Below are positions 7,926-15,483 of a DNA stretch of 64,000 bases, piece by piece. The DNA comes from Chrysophaeum taylorii. Its lineage: Eukaryota; Sar; Pelagophyceae; Pelagomonadales; Pelagomonadaceae. The translations under genes and the position numbers were made by a program. Position 1 is the stretch's first letter. Every line of letters starts with the position of its first letter. The stretch covers positions 124,001 through 188,000 of the forward strand of contig JAQMWT010000309.1 in NCBI GenBank assembly GCA_029834535.1, written 5' to 3'. The notes below the pieces were generated by a model that worked only from the letters and a program-made list of their open reading frames with translations, searched no databases and had not been told where the DNA came from.

Positions 7926-9398
7926 ATGAAGAAGCACCAATTATGGATGGTGAATGTTGTGGTGGTCGCGATGGTGCCCACGTTGCGGCACCACGAGGCG
8001 GGGCGTCGGCGGGTGGTGGTGCACAGTCTGGAGGCCGTGCGGCGCGCCGCGCAGCGCGGGGAGTGGAGCCGCGCGTGCGTTTTGGTCGACAGGAGCGATG
8101 AGCTCCTTCCAATCAAGGCGTATAACGTGGCAATCACGGCGTGCGGCGCCGCGGGCGAGTGGCGCGCCGCGCTGCGGATCCTGCGGTCCCTGACCGTACC
8201 GTCGAAGAACCGCCCCCGCCCGGACGCCGTGACCTTCAACGCCGCGGGGGCGGCGACGGCAAAGTCGGGCAGATGGCAGGAGACGGTGCGGGTGCTGCGG
8301 CAGGCCAGAAGGTACGTCCCTCCCCACCCCGCGCTCTACACGTCGGCGATCGCGTGCTGCGGACGGGCGGGCGAGCTGCCGCTTGCCCTCGAGCTTCTCG
8401 CAGCCCTGCGAGCCGAGCGCGGCGTCGCGGATACCGTAGCGTTCACGGCGGCGATCGACGCGTGCGCTCGCCGCGGCGACTACGAGAACGCGGCAAGGCT
8501 CTACGAAGAGATGCGGGGCGAGGCGAAGCCGAACGACCGCACGCACCGGGCGCTCGCCCTCGCTGCGGCGCGCGGCGGCGCCCTCGACGACGCCGCGAAA
8601 CTTTTGGAGAGAACCGGGTATTCGCTTCCGGTAGCCGAAGCCGTTCTCGTTTCTCTCAAAGAGCGCGGCGACTGGCGCTCGGCGATCGCGCTGCTCGCGA
8701 AGCTCAACGCGACCGAGGAGACCTACGGGTGCTGCGTGCACGCCGCGGGAGCGTGCGCGGCGGCGGGCAGGTGTGCGGAAGCGAGGGCGATCGTAGACAG
8801 GTTCGAAGCTCCCCCAAAGTCGCCGACGTCCTTTCGAGCGCTGCGCGCGAGGCGAGCGGCGCACACCCAGGCGATCGTCGCCTGCGGGCGCCAGCAGCAC
8901 CTCGGAGAGGCCGTCGCCGTCTTTGAGGACCTCTGCGCGCGGGCGTCGCCCGACCTGGCAGCGTTCAACGCGCTGCTCGTCGCGTGTCGAGGCAATCCCG
9001 ACGCCGCTCTGCGGGTCTGGGGTCGGCTGCGCGACCATCCCCGCCTCAAACCGGACGCGATATCGGTGGCCGAGACCATCGCCTGCCTCGACCGCGCGGG
9101 CCGTTTGGAAGATGCCGACCGCGTCCTCGGAGCCGCCCTAGACGCGGGAATACCCCTAAAAAACACCGTCCTCGACCTCCACGACGAGATCGACGTCTCG
9201 TCGCTCCCTGTCCCCGTCGCAAAGGCCGTCGTCCGCCGCGCGATCAAAAACACCACAACCACCCTCCACCTCATCACGGGGGTCGGCCGACGCCACAAAC
9301 CCACCTCCACCTCCACCTCCCTCCGGGACGCCCTCCTCCACGCCTTCCCCATCGCCCGGCCGGGACCCACCCCCGGCACTCTCATCATCCTAGATTAA
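7926..9398 (+). CDS. Pentatricopeptide repeat (PPR) protein
   Basis: The product is 490 residues with about nine tandem PPR-like helical-hairpin units. Examples begin at KAYNVAITACGAAGEW (residue ~64), DAVTFNAAGAATAKSGRW (~101), ALYTSAIACCGRAGEL (~138), VAFTAAIDACARRGDYENA (~173), AAHTQAIVACGRQQHLGEA (~315) and LAAFNALLVACRGN (~350). PPR proteins bind organellar RNA in a sequence-specific way and act in processing, stability or editing of plastid or mitochondrial transcripts. The N-terminal ~25 residues (MKKHQLWMVNVVVVAMVP) could be an organellar targeting sequence. I see no E, DYW or SMR domain. The last repeat is followed by a Thr/Pro-rich tail. The stop codon overlaps the end of the convergent gene at 9390. 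Confidence 0.92.
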   Translation: MKKHQLWMVNVVVVAMVPTLRHHEAGRRRVVVHSLEAVRRAAQRGEWSRACVLVDRSDELLPIKAYNVAITACGAAGEWRAALRILRSLTVPSKNRPRPDAVTFNAAGAATAKSGRWQETVRVLRQARRYVPPHPALYTSAIACCGRAGELPLALELLAALRAERGVADTVAFTAAIDACARRGDYENAARLYEEMRGEAKPNDRTHRALALAAARGGALDDAAKLLERTGYSLPVAEAVLVSLKERGDWRSAIALLAKLNATEETYGCCVHAAGACAAAGRCAEARAIVDRFEAPPKSPTSFRALRARRAAHTQAIVACGRQQHLGEAVAVFEDLCARASPDLAAFNALLVACRGNPDAALRVWGRLRDHPRLKPDAISVAETIACLDRAGRLEDADRVLGAALDAGIPLKNTVLDLHDEIDVSSLPVPVAKAVVRRAIKNTTTTLHLITGVGRRHKPTSTSTSLRDALLHAFPIARPGPTPGTLIILD

Positions 9399-9758
9399 CG
9401 CCCAAACCTCGGGGTCGCACTCGTAGCGCAAACAAACGCAGCGCCGCGTCGCCAGCCGTCGCAACAGCCGCTCCTCGGAAGCCGCCGCGGCGGCGTCGTC
9501 GTCGTCGTCCGGGTCGCGCCACAGGTTGATTCTCGCGTACTCCCGGGTGTCGAGGATATGTAGCTTCCAGAGAGCGTCAACGGCCGGCGGCGCGCACAGC
9601 AAGGTCCCGCAACGGTCCACAGCGCTCTTTATCGCCAAAAACTTCTTGTACTCCTCCAGCACCCGGCTCGCCCACACCTCGGGCCACCCGAGCACGCGGG
9701 AAGCACGCCTCTTCAGACGCTCGCCCTTCTCGCCGCCGAGCACCTCGCAAATCATCAT
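9390..9758 (-). CDS. Small GRDP-like (DUF1399-type) protein
   Basis: The product is 122 residues from the tandem ATGs at 9758/9755. The core reads WASRVLEEYKKFLAIKSA ... LLCAPPAVDALWKLHILDTR EYARI. This matches the 'P-x-VD-x-x-W-x-x-H-x-x-DT-x-x-Y' signature of glycine-rich-domain-protein-like (GRDP/DUF1399) proteins, whose biochemical role is poorly known. It is short compared with plant GRDPs and seems to be just the core unit. An Asp/Ala-rich stretch and an Arg-rich tail follow. The last nine coding bases overlap the end of the PPR gene on the other strand. A frame extends further upstream to 10070 but runs through GA and TTA microsatellites, so I chose the internal start. An out-of-frame ATG at 9763 overlaps it. 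Confidence 0.72.
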   Translation of the reverse strand: MMICEVLGGEKGERLKRRASRVLGWPEVWASRVLEEYKKFLAIKSAVDRCGTLLCAPPAVDALWKLHILDTREYARINLWRDPDDDDDAAAAASEERLLRRLATRRCVCLRYECDPEVWALI

Positions 9759-9794
9759 TTCATGGATCCGCTCAACTCTTGTTCCCTTCCTTCC

Positions 9795-9804
9795 AGGGTA
9801 AGGA
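9795..9804 (-). promoter_or_regulatory. AGGGTAAGG box upstream of the GRDP-like gene
   Basis: AGGGTAAGGATTATTATTA on the plus strand lies 36 bp upstream of the gene's ATG. The TAF12 promoter carries nearly the same string (GTAGGGTAAGGATAATAATA) in the opposite orientation relative to its gene. Confidence 0.5.
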
Positions 9805-9843
9805 TTATTATTATTATTATTATTATTAAAGGTCGTCGTCGAT

Positions 9844-9886
<43 letters not shown>
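9804..9886. repeat. TTA and GA microsatellites
   Basis: A (TTA)n tract at about 9804-9828 is followed by a (GA)20 tract at 9847-9886. Both are simple-sequence repeats in the region upstream of the GRDP-like gene. Confidence 0.95.
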
Positions 9887-9891
<5 letters not shown>

Positions 9892-10032
9892 CAGTTTTTT
9901 CGCCACGAGACGTCAACGCGGCGCGGGTGTTGGACTTCTAAGACAATGATGCTTGGTTTGGGGTCGCGCCCGAGAAGAGAGAAGTCCGTAAGAGAAATTG
10001 GCCTGCCTTCTTCTTCTTTTGGAATAAAAACA

Positions 10033-11620
10033 TCACTGCACCTTGGAACAACAAAATTCTGGTCCTTCATTTTTTTGCCAAAAGATAGGCCTGCGTGTCG
10101 AGGCCGAGGTCGCGCAACTCGCGGTCGAGGCTACGGACGAGCATAGCGCGCGCAAGCAGCCGTTAAAGCCCGTCGTGCCGTCGAGGGACTCGGCAAAGGC
10201 TGCGCCGCAACGCGGACGCGCGAGCACGAGTATGCGCTCGATGACGTGCTGCTTTGCGGCGCGCAAACGGCGTCCGGCATCTCGGCGATCCGTTGTGCTT
10301 CGGCTTCGACGCGCCATTCGAAGCTTGCTTCGAGGTCGGCCGCAATCCGCTGCTCTGCCAGCCGTTGCTTGGCCGCAAAGTAGGCCGCGAAGACTGCGCG
10401 ACGCCACGTCCGCGTCGCATTCGTCGCATCCCGCGCCAACGCACGTGATCCGACCGCCGCGCGCTGCGAAGGCGCCGAGGCTCTCGGCATCCGTGCTCGC
10501 ATGGCCACCGAGACGCTCGTCGCACACGAAGTGCGATTGTGCTGTCTAGCCCGCACGAGGCGCCGTCGTCGCAGGCACACCGTGCACGTTTTTACCTTGG
10601 CATTCTCTCCGCGACGACTTGGTCAGACGAGATCGCGTCGCTGGTAGCGAACAAAGGCGAGGCTTCGAGGGCGCTCGAGCGCTCGGTGGTTTCGACGGCC
10701 ATCCGCGCGCACAAGACCGTCGCGGCGATCCATCGCTTGACGCCGTCGTCTTCGAGCAATCGCTGTTCCGTAGCATTGTGTCGGCCGCGAGCGCGACGGC
10801 AGATACCGTACGAAAAGATGTTGGACGCAGGTGTCGCGCGTCCTCCAGCTCGCAGTTCCGGCACCACGTAACCTGGCGTGCCTCCGCCCGCGCGCGTCGT
10901 CTTTTCGTGATAGTAGACAAGACCCCCGCGCGACTCGCGTCCAAGTCGCTCAACGCGAGCGTCCACGCGTTCTCGTTCGACAACCAGACGAGCGCGTTGT
11001 CGAGCTGATATCACCAAAAACGACACCCTTTGCGTGCACGAACGACGGGGCGGCGAGGAGCATTTCGCGAGAGGTGCTTCGACGACGCGATCCCCAGCGT
11101 GCAGGAAGCGTCCATCGCTGCTGCGAGGTGGCGACGATCTTGTTTTCGCGTCGAGCCAGCCACTGCCCGCATAGAGGGGAGTTTGGACGAAGGCCTGTAC
11201 GTCGTCGCCGAGCCTGGCGTTTTCGACGCAAAACGCTTATTCCAGCTTCACTACGTTCGGACGGGTCAAGCTCACCAACATTGCAGTGCCCAAACAGTGG
11301 ACTTCGCGCTCGAGAGCATCGCTCGAGTAGGTGTCTTGAAGCGCGCAGATCACGCGGACGTACTCCGATCGAGATTCGTTCCTCTGCTCGAAAAGAGAAG
11401 GTCGCCAGCTCGGAGGAGGAAGAACGGCACGACGTAGTTGGGCTTGGTCGAGCTTGTTGCGCTTATCCCGAGATTCGAACTGCAACAGCTCAAAGGCATC
11501 GAGACCTGTTTCTTTGTCTGAGACGTTCCGACCTTGGGTCGAGGACGTCGCGACCTCGAGTCCGCTCAAATCCTCTCGGGTCTCGCCGCGCCTTTCTCGA
11601 CTCCCTCGTTTGCCTCGCAA
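10033..11620 (-). pseudogene. Decayed protein kinase gene
   Basis: Kinase landmarks read in order along the minus strand but in shifting frames. An N-lobe piece ending HCLGTAMLVSLTRPNVVKLE lies at 11310-11237. A catalytic-loop-like VHAKGVVFGDIS lies near 11030. A DFG-region equivalent LALSDLDASRAG lies near 10950. The activation-segment end GTPGYVVPELRAGGRATP and SNIFSYGI lie near 10870-10800. A charged helical tail (AAKQRLAEQRIAADLEASF) lies near 10380-10320. Several frame changes and internal stops separate these blocks. I found no convincing splice sites for them, so I call it a pseudogene. A multi-intron or mis-sequenced gene is the alternative. The ATP-site and HRD residues are not canonical even where readable. 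Confidence 0.55.
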
Positions 11621-11752
11621 AGGGACCTAGGTGGGCCTGCCGATGCTCGAACGGCATCAGCTTGAATCATCCCATCAGAATCTAAAGCTGAGCTCTCGCG
11701 CGACGGCGCGCGGCAAAGCCTCAAAGCCTCAAAGCCTCGCCGCGATGCCTAT

Positions 11753-12476
11753 CTACTTGCCGTTGCCCCGGACCCCGCAATCCATGATGCGCCACGTATC
11801 GTCGTCGGCCGAGTCGATCACCAGGATCGCATCTGCGTCGAACGGCGCGCAGTACAACTTGCCCTCGCACGCCGCAATCCCCGCGCACCACCGTCTGGCA
11901 TCCCCGAGTAGCCGACCAGGATGGTGCTGAATATCAGCCTTCGACGGATCGATGACTAGGACGCGGTTGGACTTCTGAGGTGCGCAGTACAGCTTGCCAC
12001 CACAGGCCGCGATCCCGCGCCCCTCGCCCTTGCCGTGAAAGGGGATAGTGGATAGCGCGTCGTCCGCGGGATCGATGACCGGGTCGGCGCACGCGGGTTG
12101 GCGCACGCGGGCGCGCAGTAGTACAGCTTCCCGGCACACTCGGCAATGCCGCCGTACCTCGATCCTCCCGGCACTCGGCACGGGATCATGGACGCCGTAT
12201 CGTTCTCGATCACAAAGTCGGCGGCGCCGTGGGGAGCGCAGTATAATTTGTTGCCGTAGGTCCCGCTTGTTGCAAGCACTTGATGTTAGTGGGCGGCGCG
12301 ATCACCAAGACAGGGTCGGCGTTGGCGGGCGCGCAGTACAGTGTACCGTTGCAGTCGTCGATACCGCGCCGCTTGGCCTCGCCGCGCTTCCCTAACCGAT
12401 CATCATTTACCGTGTCAAACTTTATCACCAGCAGCCATGACCACTGCTGATGATGATTGCCACAGCGCGCCCACAC
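11753..12476 (-). pseudogene. Decayed KLYCAP-repeat (beta-propeller-like) gene
   Basis: About six degenerate copies of a ~45-residue unit of the form GIAACGGKLYCAPxxADxVLVID read along the minus strand. They lie near 12410, 12370, 12260, 12140, 12010 and 11880, spread over three frames. The clearest are GIAACEGKLYCAPFDADAIL and GIAACGGKLYCAPQKSNRVL. Such repeats are typical of YncE/NHL-like propellers found in large families in marine algae. The frame changes between units show that it is broken. The 3' end is intact in one frame with a stop at 11753. Its beginning overlaps the 5' end of the kinase-LRR gene on the other strand. Confidence 0.6.
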
Positions 12477-12624
12477 CCGACAACAACGAGGAGTTCGCGA
12501 CGACGAAGAGAGAAGGGTTTCGAGCGGCGAATATCCGCGCGGCGCTCGCGAGGGGTGTTGCCGCCATCGCTTCGACGACAGCCGCGTTTGGCGCCTCGAC
12601 GCGCAATGCCTTGAATCTCTTCAA

Positions 12625-12658
<34 letters not shown>

Positions 12659-14254
12659 AAGAAGAAGAAGAAGAAGAAGAAGACAAAGCATGTCACGTCC
12701 ACCACCATCTACGCGGCGCGGTCTGCTGCGCCCCCGCCAGCACTCGACGGCCGCCAACTTTCGCCGGTTGTCTCCACTCTTCTCCTCCAAACGTCGACGG
12801 CGAGCGATTGCCGAGAATTCGAAGAGTGGCAAGAGATTGTCGTCGAACCGCCCAATCAGGAGGAGGAACTGGTGTCCCGCGCAATGGTGAAGATGATCAA
12901 TGTTGATCGCTGCCGCGGAGTCGATCTCAAGTTGATGTACGGCGAGGCCGCGGTGTTGACCAGGCTCGACCATCCGAACATCGCGCGCTACTTGACCAGC
13001 TTCGAGCGAGGCGGCAAATTCTTCATCATCACGGAATGCGTTGTTGGGGGACATATGGGCTCGCAGATCGGCAAGCCGCACGACGCGAGAACGCTGCGTC
13101 TGTGGGGGCGCCAAATCTTCGACGCTTTGGCGTACATGCATCGCCGGAACGTGCTGCATCGCGACCTCGAGCCGGAAAGTATCCTGCTCGACGTGGCGCG
13201 CGCGGCCATCAAGATCGCTCACCCGATGATGGTCATCGCAGAGACGGGCCTCTACGAGGCTGCCGACGACATGTGGTCCGTCGGCTGCGTGCTGGGCGCG
13301 CTGCTCGCGCGCACGTCGCTCGGCCACCGCAGATCGTTCTACGACGACGCGGCGGCGGCGGCAATAGAGGACGTGTGTACGCGGAGCTTCAAGGCCGACC
13401 GCCTCCTAGGCGCCGTCGTCGGTGACCTTCTTAATTCTGCTCCGGCGCTGCGTCCGTCCGCGGCGGATGTCCTACTCCGCCTCGATAATGGCGAGGAAAA
13501 AAAAGCGAGAAATGAATTGCTTCCGAGCGAACGTTTCGTCGACAGTTGCAAGATGACCTGGCGTTGCATCCTGGAAAATCTCGAATCCAACGATGTGACA
13601 AAGCTCGATCTCGCGCGCGACGGCAGCGTTTTTTCGACGCCTCGCGTTTTGTGAGGTGATACCACCGCCAGGTCGAGCGGAATTGGCGCCGCCGACGTCG
13701 CGCGCCTCGCGACCCTACTCGAGAACAACTCGTCGCTTCGGGAGCTCGATCTGGCGTGCGTTTACTATTCTTCTGGACTCGAAGATAATCAGGAGGATCC
13801 AACTCGACGACGAGGGCGCGGGTCTGCTCTCGACGGCGCTCGAAAAGAACGAGGGGCTGCGCGTGCTCGGTCTCTCGCGCGTTGTTCCTCTATGTTCGTG
13901 ATTTATCTCCAGGTATAACCAAATCCAAGACGAGGGCGCTGCGAGGCTTGCTGCAGCACTCGAGAAGAACGCGTCGCTCCAGACGCTCGGACTCTGGTGC
14001 GTTTTTTTTTTTTGCCTTTTTCTGTTTGTGATAACGACGACGAAGGTTCAACCAAATTGGCGACGACGGCGCGGAGTCGCTCGGCGCATCGCTCGAGAAA
14101 AACGCGTCGCTTACGGAACTCAACCTCAGGTGCAGCAGCAGACGTGTCATCATCATCATCATCTCGACGCAGGGACAACAAACTCAGCGAAAAAGCGGAG
14201 CGACAGCTTCGAGCCGTTGCCAAGAAGACTCCGGCGAGGAAGATCTATCTTTAG
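12437..14254 (+). CDS. Kinase-like (probable pseudokinase) protein with C-terminal LRRs, spliced
   Basis: The proposed join is 12437-13614, 13672-13755, 13796-13876, 13913-13996, 14046-14129 and 14173-14254 (530 residues). Residues ~1-135 are low complexity, with Ser and Lys runs at ~64-84. The kinase-like domain spans ~145-360: an AMVKMI lysine, GEAAVLTRLDHPNI helix, FIITECVVGGH hinge, HRRNVLHRDLEPES loop and AADDMWSVGCVLGALL. The HRDLKxxN loop has Glu for Lys and Ser for Asn, and the DFG motif is not recognisable (IKIAHPMMV), so activity is doubtful. The exons from 13672 each encode one 27-28-residue LRR (GAADVARLATLLENNSSL; DEGARLAAALEKNASL-type). All five introns are 36-57 bp, phase 2, and fall at the same place in the repeat. 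Three donors are GT and two appear to be GC. Confidence 0.7.
12627..12683. repeat. TCG and AAG trinucleotide runs (coding)
   Basis: A (GTC)n run followed by a (GAA)n run encodes a poly-Ser then poly-Lys stretch near the N-terminus of the kinase-LRR protein. Confidence 0.9.
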
Positions 14255-14997
14255 CGCAGCAGCAGCAGCAGGAAAACAGCCGAGAGTATAATAATGAATT
14301 ATGTCCAAAACAGCGTGCGTCGTCGTTCCGCGCGCGAGCGGGGTGGCGCGTTGGAGGCGGGCGCCTAAAATTACGGGACGTCGAGGAGATTGTCCAATGC
14401 CGGATCCGGACAATCGACATTGAGCATCTCCCGCGCGCGCGTCGCATCGCCGCCACAGCCAGGCCCATGCGACGGTTATTGATATCTCCAAAATCTCGAA
14501 GAACGAATTTTTTTTATTTTGCCCGAGTGAGTTCGCAGCCATCTCAAACCAAAACAAATTTGTGGGTCGACAGCGGCCTCGAACGGCAGCAGCATCCGAA
14601 AACGGGAACGCAAAGCGCAGCGATAGAACAGTAGAATCCCTTGTGTGTGTCGACGCCGAGTCGCCTCGAGCTGAATCTTGAGCCGCGCGCATCAGTCCCG
14701 CTCTCTGTGTCCCGCCACGCACAACCCGAACTCCCGCGACGACGACAACAAACAACAACAACAACGAGCTCCGCATTATTATTATCGGATTCGATTGCCT
14801 TTGACGACAAGACAATCCCCGGGGTCCGACGACGACTATTTAACTTCTTACTACTCAGGGAGGAGGAGGAGGAGGAGGAGAGTTTATTCCTGTCGTACAC
14901 CACGATCTCATCAGCATCCATAGTGTCAAAACCTCATCTCGACGGACGCGAGCACCCCTCCAGGGCCGTGCCGTCCGTCCGTGCAGCCAGCAGGATA
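14255..14997. other. Intergenic region, no gene supported
   Basis: About 740 bp without a convincing gene. A minus-strand frame (14159-14815) contains a hydrophobic MRSSLLLLFVVVVAG segment but has no domain and overlaps the last LRR exon, so I do not accept it. A (CAA)n-like tract lies near 14748 and a GAG-rich tract near 14860. Confidence 0.5.
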
Positions 14998-15456
14998 TTA
15001 AAAGGCGGGGGCTGCCGCAGGAGTGGTGGTGGTGGTCTTGCGCTTCTTGCCAGGCGGGGCCTTCTTTTCCGTCGGGCGGCGGTAGGCGAACGCGGCCTTG
15101 GCGCGCTGGCTCGGCAGGCCGGGCACGTTTATGTTCCAGTGTTTCTCCAAGCACAGCTGCAGGTCGACGGCGTCCAAGGTCGATGACTTGCGGTGCTTGG
15201 CGTAGGCCGCCGCGCGCCGCGTGACCCGATTGACGAAGTCTTCGGTCATCCGCAACACGAGCTCCTGGGCTTCGGGTTCGAGCTCAAAGTTCACGTCTAC
15301 CTCCTTCAACAGCGACTCCAGCCGCGCACCGTAGACCTCCCCCGAAATAGTGCCGTCGTCGTTCTCGATCACGGGCTCCTCCTCCTTCTCCTCTTCCTGG
15401 ACGCGGCTCCGCAACTTGCGCATCGACTCGAGCGTCTTGCCCTTCGGCAGCGCCAT
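14998..15456 (-). CDS. TAF12: Transcription initiation factor TFIID subunit 12 (TAF12)
   Basis: The product is 152 residues with a histone-fold at about 42-115. The segment ESLLKEVDVNFELEPEAQEL starts the first helix. MTEDFVNRVTRRAAAYAKHR is the long central helix, KSSTLDAVDLQLCLEKHWNI covers the L2 loop and third helix, and NVPGLP ends the fold. 'HRKSSTLxxxDxQLxLExxWN' is the TAF12 family hallmark. TAF12 pairs with TAF4 in TFIID and with ADA1 in SAGA. The short tail is Lys/Thr/Ala-rich. The ATG at 15456 lies only 23 bp after the stop codon of the FAM184-like gene on the same strand. Its promoter box therefore overlaps that gene's end, or the two are co-transcribed. Confidence 0.93.
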   Translation of the reverse strand: MALPKGKTLESMRKLRSRVQEEEKEEEPVIENDDGTISGEVYGARLESLLKEVDVNFELEPEAQELVLRMTEDFVNRVTRRAAAYAKHRKSSTLDAVDLQLCLEKHWNINVPGLPSQRAKAAFAYRRPTEKKAPPGKKRKTTTTTPAAAPAF

Positions 15457-15472
15457 TATTATTTATTATTAT

Positions 15473-15483
15473 CCTTACCCTAC
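15473..15483 (-). promoter_or_regulatory. TAF12 promoter box overlapping the upstream stop codon
   Basis: On the sense strand GTAGGGTAAGG ends 16 bp before the TAF12 ATG. The TAG inside it (15480-15482) is the stop codon of the upstream FAM184-like gene. Confidence 0.6.

Noticed and set aside
7914-8112. Longer fibrillin start at 8112
   Set aside because: The added residues are Arg/Pro-rich antisense of the PPR gene, and the box next to the ATG at 7914 supports the shorter form.
9758-10070. Longer GRDP-like start at 10070
   Set aside because: The extension translates GA and TTA microsatellites (SLSLSLS and NNNNNN) and is unlikely to be coding.
14159-14815. Minus-strand frame with a hydrophobic N-terminal segment
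   Set aside because: It overlaps the last LRR exon, has no domain downstream, and its hydrophobic part is a chance translation of an AAC/ACA-rich tract.
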